NCBI GenBank assembly: GCA_031761405.1
Contig: JASEVX010000001.1
Coordinates: forward strand, 21,293,584-21,357,583
Origin: Serripes groenlandicus
Lineage: Eukaryota; Mollusca; Bivalvia; Cardiida; Cardiidae
Length of the DNA: 64,000 bases
Direction: 5' to 3'
Every line of letters starts with the position of its first letter. Position 1 is the stretch's first letter. The notes under the pieces are model-generated. The model saw nothing but the letters and a program-made list of their open reading frames with translations. It was not told the DNA's origin and searched no databases. This document shows positions 59,136-64,000 of this stretch, piece after piece. Both the position numbers and the translations under genes were made by a program.

Positions 59136-60263
59136 CACACATTATTAGGTTAATGTTAACTTAAACAAAAGGAAATTATATAAAATCGAGGGAACATAAA
59201 AGCAAGACGTACTTATATGTGACATATGCAATACATAATGTCTTACCTGTAACTAACTTCCGGGTGTAAAAACAAAATTGTCACTGGTTGCTTAGTCTTA
59301 TTTAGTCATTAATCAGTATGTTAGGCAATTTCATAGACACGATTATCTTTTTACTGGTCTTGTACTCGCGATTAAAAAAGAAAATCTAATTAGAAATTAG
59401 AATCCAACATGTTCTGTTTAGTACTACGATTAACATTCCGTGTCGTCATTTTCTATTTTAGGCAACAATGTTGCTTGGATCTATAATTAGACCACTTGGG
59501 GTGAGACTAAATCAACTTGGACTTGTCATACCAACCAGTCTGAGCACCTTTATGACACACGCATATGGCTGTAAGTCAATTGACGTATATTCATACCGAT
59601 ATTTGATTTTAATTTTTTATTCTAGTTTTGCATAAAAGTTTTTTTAATTCTAAGATTTGAAACGTCCAGAGAAACAAAAACGTAAGTTTGGTCTGTACAT
59701 CCTACCCTGTGGTTTTCAGAAAGGGAAATAAATGATACTAGAATAAAGACTTGCATCCAAACAAAGTAGCTCCCCTTGTATGAAAACAAATATTTCAGTA
59801 AATGTGACAGAACACGTTGTTATGTATAACACTTATTTGGTATCCTAAGCCCATACATAATGTGATTAAAATGATTAAAACAAACTTTTGGTGTAAACAA
59901 AAACTTGTCAATCAATTTCTTCACAGTTTATTTCATTAGCACGATATAAATTGACAATGTTATGTTTAACTGGATTTGTACATGTAATTCAACAGAATGT
60001 AATTTGATAATAAGAGTAGTAAATCTATGCCTATACATAAACAACGTAAACTACTAATATCATGTTTAATTAAAGACAATATAAGATGGAAATATACGAA
60101 CGCCTATGTCTTTTTTAACTTTGATAAATAGGTAGCGTAAGTTTCGAGATCATCGCTAATGTCATTATCATACTTCGATCATAAACGTTCTCGAGAAGAG
60201 AAGATCTAGATTTGACTGCCTGAGAGTGTATGCCGATCTCGACCTCATCGCATCGAAATATCT

Positions 60264-60334
60264 TCCAAGACGGGGAATTGAACCCCGGTATCCCGCTTGA
60301 CAGGCGGGGATACTCACCACTATACTATCTAGGA
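60264..60334 (-). tRNA. tRNA-Asp(GTC)-like gene or pseudogene, copy 2
   Basis: A 71-base minus-strand cloverleaf: acceptor TCCTAGA/TCTTGGA (one mismatch), D-arm GTATAGTGGTGAGTAT, a perfect anticodon stem CCCGC/GCGGG with loop CTGTCAA (anticodon GTC), and T-arm CGGGG-TTCAATT-CCCCG. The T-loop has A in place of the near-invariant G of TTCGA. This is the best of three copies, but its position inside a dispersed repeat makes a non-functional derivative more likely. Confidence 0.5.
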
Positions 60335-60935
60335 GATGAATTCAAACCGTGTCAAGGAGGAATATAAACACGAGTAACTTGAGCGTCCACCAGTATAAAC
60401 TATTTGTTTCCAATAGCACAGATATTTACACAAGTTGAACTTAAAATTGGGGTTGGGTGAATATTTGAATATTTATTTCGAGGTCGATATTAAAATGAAC
60501 ATTTTTGAAAATGGTTGACATGTTCTACAAACACATTCCCAATGTTAAAGTCGGTCTTAGTTAAGTTAGAATACGCGATTTATTCGTATGTCCTTTTGAA
60601 TGGATTGTTATGTGATCAGGGGTCATAACGTGGGTATGGTAGTGCAGTGGTAAGACGCGGGACTTCGGTTATAGGTTCGAATCCCTGTCGAAATAAGGCT
60701 TATTTATTCTAAGCAATAGTATAAGACCTGGTTTATTATCATCAAGATGGATTAGATGTAACACCACAAGGGAAATGGTTCCGGGTCGTATTACGCCGAA
60801 TAGTCCCGAATAGTTCAGCGTAAGCTTCCAACCAGAAAAGTTTACGGTGGATTTGTCAGACTGTGAGTAGCGAAAAAAAGAATGCATGCTTTGGTTGACA
60901 TTGTTCTGCTAATAGTTGAGCACAGTGAATTAACA
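60335..60935 (+). repeat. Composite-repeat spacer plus tRNA-derived SINE, copy 5
   Basis: Spacer as in the other copies; SINE head at 60,632 with GTAGTGCAGTGGTAAGACG and GGTTCGAATCCCTG. Confidence 0.8.
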
Positions 60936-61254
60936 ATCCAGAACGATGGCCTGAAAAGAACATTTTCCTGTGGATAAACACTTCTTTTCGTAAATGTCTC
61001 GTCTACTGCAGTCCTATACGCACATACCAATATGATGCTCGAGTAAAACAAGTAAAATAAAATAAAAATAACAAAATCAGATGACATCATCACTATTAAT
61101 TTGAGTTAACTTTAGGTCAGATGGAAGCTTATTCATTTTACATAGGCTACCATTATATATTGTGGGCTATGGCTATTTCCTCACACTCCAAATAACCCAG
61201 AAACCTATATTCATTTCTTATTAATTCTAGTTGTATATATAAATAAAAATATCC

Positions 61255-61314
61255 TCCCAGACGGGGAATTGAACCCCGGTCTCCCGCGGATACTCACCAC
61301 TATACTATCTGGGA
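61255..61314 (-). pseudogene. tRNA-Asp-like sequence lacking its anticodon, copy 3
   Basis: Acceptor TCCCAGA pairs perfectly with TCTGGGA and the T-arm is intact (CGGGG-TTCAATT-CCCCG), but 11 bases covering the 5' anticodon stem and loop are missing (GTATCC joins GCGGGAGACC). Certainly not a working tRNA. Confidence 0.85.
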
Positions 61315-62160
61315 GATGAACTCACGCCGTGTCAAGATGGAATATAAACACAAATAACGAGAGCGTTCACCAGTATGAACTATTTTTTCCGATAGCACAT
61401 ATCTTTACACAAGTTAAACTTAAAGTTGAGGGAGAAGTGAATCTTTGCATATTTATTTCTAGGGCGTTATACAAATGAACATTATCGAAAACGTTTCACA
61501 ATCTTAGAGTCGGTCAAAGTATCGGTGATCTTAAAAGTTATAACACGCGATGTATTCGTATTGCCTTTCGAAAGGATGATTATGGGATCAGGGGTCATAA
61601 CGTGGGTATGGTAGTGCAGTGGTAAGACGCGGGCATTCGGGTATGGTTCGAATCCCTGTCGAGATAAGGCTTATTTATTCTAAGCAATAGAATAAGACTT
61701 GGCTTATTATCAACAAGATGTATTAGCTTGTTTTGTTTTATTGGGGTTTTACGCCGCTTTCAACATTATTTCAGTTATATCACGGCGACAGTTCACTTAT
61801 TCGTGATTCCTTGGTAAACAAGCCAGTACTAGGCTAGAAAATGTGCCTTGCCCAAGGGCACTCCACCATGACCGTAGTGCCGCGACGGGGGTATCGAACC
61901 CGGGACAGCCTGTTTCAAATCTCCGACGATAACCCCTCGACCACAGCGGATTCCTACAAGACGTATTAAATGTAAGACCACAAGAGAATTGGTTCCGGGT
62001 CGTAGTACCCTAAAATAGTCCCAAATAGTTCGGCGAAGGCTTCCAACCAGAAATGTTCACGGTGGATGTGTACGACTGCGAATAGAGACACAAGTAAGAA
62101 CGCTTTGGTTGACATTGTACTGCTTATATTTGAGGACAGTGAATCAACTATTCAGAACGA
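61315..62160 (+). repeat. Composite-repeat spacer plus tRNA-derived SINE, copy 6, split by another SINE
   Basis: The first SINE begins at 61,604, is interrupted at 61,726, and resumes at 61,956 with its body (TTGGTTCCGGGTCGTAGTAC) to about 62,160. Confidence 0.85.
61726..61955 (-). mobile_element. SINE of the second family, nested in the first
   Basis: On the minus strand: head CCGCTGTGGTCGAGGGGTTA (A-box region), B-box GGGTTCGATACCC, a body with GCCTAGTACTGGCTTG and GAAAGCGGCGTAAAAC, and an A-rich tail. Flanked by ACAAGATGTATTA (61,713-61,725) and ACAAGACGTATTA (61,956-61,968), a 13-base target-site duplication with one mismatch. Confidence 0.9.
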
Positions 62161-62239
62161 GAGAGCCTGAAAAGACATTTTTCCTGTGGATAAAGATCAG
62201 CAGAGGTAAGAAACACCCATTTTCACTTTATATTTAATT

Positions 62240-62600
62240 GACCTTTAGGTCAGATGGAAGCAATTCATTTTCGATAGACGACCATTATAGCGGTTTGCGG
62301 GCTATGGCTCTTTCCCAACGATCCAAATAACCAAGAAACATATATTCAATTAAAGTTCATTCTTAAAACTACCAAAAAAACACAAATCAAAGGTCACCCT
62401 TAATAGGCTTATACCGCAGTGAATTTTACTTTTAATTTCAGAAAATACATGTTGTTTCTGAAAATGGCTCTCTATTAGCTGTCAATACAGCTAAAACCAA
62501 AAATGTTTTGGTTACAAATCAGCCAGAGGGTATTCAACTTTATCAAAAACACTTTCATCTTCTAAAAAAACCATTATTGACCAATGGGAGACCAATTCAG
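62240..62600. other. Intergenic DNA, no gene recognised
   Basis: AT-rich, partly shared with 61,100-61,200 (GGTCAGATGGAAGC, GGGCTATGGCT). Confidence 0.45.
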
Positions 62601-62825
62601 TCGAGGTCGTTATTAAAATCAACATTTTTGATAATGGTTCACATTCTACAAACACCTTCTCAATTTTAAAGTCGGTCTAAGTTTCGTTGACTTAAAAAAG
62701 TTATAATACGCGATTTATTCGTATCGTATGGTCTTTCGAATGGATGATTATGGGATCAGGGGTCATAACGTGGGTATGGTAGTGAAGCGGTAAGAGACGG
62801 GCCTTCGGTTATGGGTTCGCACATG
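62600..62825 (+). repeat. Composite-repeat spacer and truncated SINE, copy 7
   Basis: Spacer (GGGATCAGGGGTCATAACGT) then the SINE head at 62,764-62,820, cut off right after the B-box start (ATGGGTTCG). Confidence 0.75.
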
Positions 62826-63079
62826 CGAATATCATGCGCAAAACTTACTTTTATTACGAAACAAGTAAAATGAAGATAAAAATAACAAAAGCATATGACA
62901 TCATCAATATTCATTTTATTTACATAATAATATGCATAAAATGAGTAGGTATTGTAAATTCGCACATTTATTTGGACGAATTGAAAGCTTGCATAATTAA
63001 TGTATATTCATTTTAAAACAACATAAAAACAAATAACATGTAATAATGTTACCGTAGTTGCAAAATGTTCGTGTTTATT

Positions 63080-63201
63080 TCTTCAAACATTTCCCGAATA
63101 CAATATATATACATCAGACGACTCTAATAATAGTACGGCATAGTCGTTTGCTGTAGATGCGTCAAAATCAAAATGCGTATATACATAGGAAAGGGTTAAA
63201 C
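63080..63201 (+). repeat. Degenerate MITE
   Basis: CATCAGACGACTCTAATAAT, GTCGTTTGCTGTAGATGCG and ATAGGAAAGGGTTAA: outer arms with the centre lost. It abuts the third RCC1-like copy. Confidence 0.6.
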
Positions 63202-63980
63202 ATGTCTGGACTTTTTAAAAGGAGTCCCGAAGCTTTACTTTTCTACAAGAGCAACGGTATGGTAATAGGAGCAACATATATGAGATGCCGATGTTGCTTT
63301 GGATGCCAACGCATCTACAGTGCGCGGGGTATCACTTCTGAACAAGTACCGATGATCTTCACCTTCAGCGGCCATTAAAACTATCATCTGGCAATATACC
63401 TGGCTTTGATCTCGAATTTTGATCATCAAAACCAAGTTTCCCTTTGTATTCCGACAAGAAAACACCTTTCCCGCTACACTCACAAACAGTGTATGACCAT
63501 GTTTCTCCCCAACGCTGCAGCTAAGTCCCTTAATACCACATATTGACTCTAATTTAGTTGGTATACCAACGGACATTTACTCTGAAACCCAAGTGCTCCG
63601 TCTACCGCTCGTCCAAACATAAAGACGTCGCCATCTGAACTAACAGCTCCACAATGAGCAAATCCAGCATCCATGTAGTAAACTGTGACGCTCTTGTCTT
63701 TAAATATCGAAACCATCTTGGGTTATAACTGATCGCCAGTGTCAACGTGACGAAGTACACCGTGTCTTCCACAACTCCACGAGTAGATTTATCCGACCTG
63801 CGTCCATAGCAACGTGAAGTTATTGCCACAAGAGATTCCAGCGAACTTACCATCGAAAGGTCCTCTTAGTAATGATGGTGGTGCGACAGATACGTCGGTG
63901 TTGGTAGTTACGGCAGCCCCATGCCAAAGTATGCAGGATACATGCAAACATAGATCGGCGCGTAGCTATACAATTTAAAG
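63202..63980 (-). pseudogene. RCC1-repeat protein pseudogene, copy 3
   Basis: The minus-strand pieces 63,602-63,853 and 63,235-63,576 match copies 1 and 2. The C-terminal end HTVALVEK followed by TAA (near 63,233) shows the likely original stop. Frame breaks near 63,600 and a deletion of about 95 bases relative to copy 1 (after CACCTTCAG) abolish the protein. Reading continues to the window edge. Confidence 0.75.
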
Positions 63981-64000
63981 CGATGTGAGTGAGAGTCAAT

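Larger units (their letters stand above)
58075..59246 (-). other. Candidate 5'UTR intron of gene B
   Basis: Donor CAG|GTAAGAC at 59,247/59,246 and acceptor TTTCTATTCATAG at 58,075. Longer than in gene A through an inserted MITE and minisatellite expansion. Confidence 0.55.
53106..60278. repeat. Tandem segmental duplication, unit B (contains cGAS-like gene B)
   Basis: Direct repeat of 42,626-49,934, about 10.5 kb downstream. It holds three features absent from unit A: a TIR-bounded core-repeat element (53,537-54,439), a small MITE in the 5'UTR intron (58,549-58,784) and six extra minisatellite units (58,984-59,135). Confidence 0.85.

Noticed and set aside
58880..59142. Trp/Cys/Val-rich minus-strand frames
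   Set aside because: They coincide with the 18-bp minisatellite, which has only two units in the paralogous locus.

Overview
This window looks like nuclear DNA of a bivalve mollusc, probably a heterodont clam or mussel. Species is inferred, not shown. The reasons are AT-rich sequence with very low gene density, intronless Mab-21/cGAS-like coding exons in tandem, a TRIM-type B-box exon, tRNA-derived SINEs, and interspersed elements built on ~150-bp core repeats like the 'pearl'/CvA-type repeats known from bivalves.

Layout. 1-1610 (minus): 5' half of a Ty3/Gypsy-type gag-pol with zinc knuckle and retropepsin motifs, running off the left edge. 1976-2341 (minus): a B-box exon that ends abruptly beside that retroelement. 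2.4-12.7 kb: non-coding DNA with old repeats, a fold-back element (6916-7385), and the first copy of a composite repeat (RCC1-like pseudogene, tRNA-derived SINE, palindromic MITE). 12,757-16,243: a 72/73-bp satellite with higher-order duplication. 16,610-17,395: a 96-bp tandem array. 19-24 kb: microsatellites, an 80-bp tandem repeat, and a 200-N gap flanked by two nearly identical ~1.06-kb blocks (likely false duplication). 24.7-44 kb: MITEs, SINEs and two core-repeat elements, no convincing gene.

The main genes are two 711-codon paralogues on the minus strand (44,641-46,776 and 55,923-58,058). Each encodes a Mab-21/cGAS-like nucleotidyltransferase with the GS motif and an apparently complete acidic triad (D68, D70, D168), plus a TPR-like C-terminus. 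They sit in a direct tandem duplication of ~7.2 kb (42,626-49,934 and 53,106-60,278) that also carries a conserved candidate 5'UTR exon, donor and acceptor. Insertions present in only one copy give a relative history. The family context suggests cGAS-like receptors of innate immunity, but no ligand or product can be read from sequence.

The right end (49.9-64 kb) holds more copies of the composite repeat: two more RCC1-like pseudogenes, three tRNA-Asp-like sequences, several SINEs, and one SINE nested inside another with a clear target-site duplication.

The most distinctive non-coding signal is a very abundant, nearly fully palindromic MITE whose best copies are bounded by TTAA and begin CCC, as in piggyBac-type transposons.
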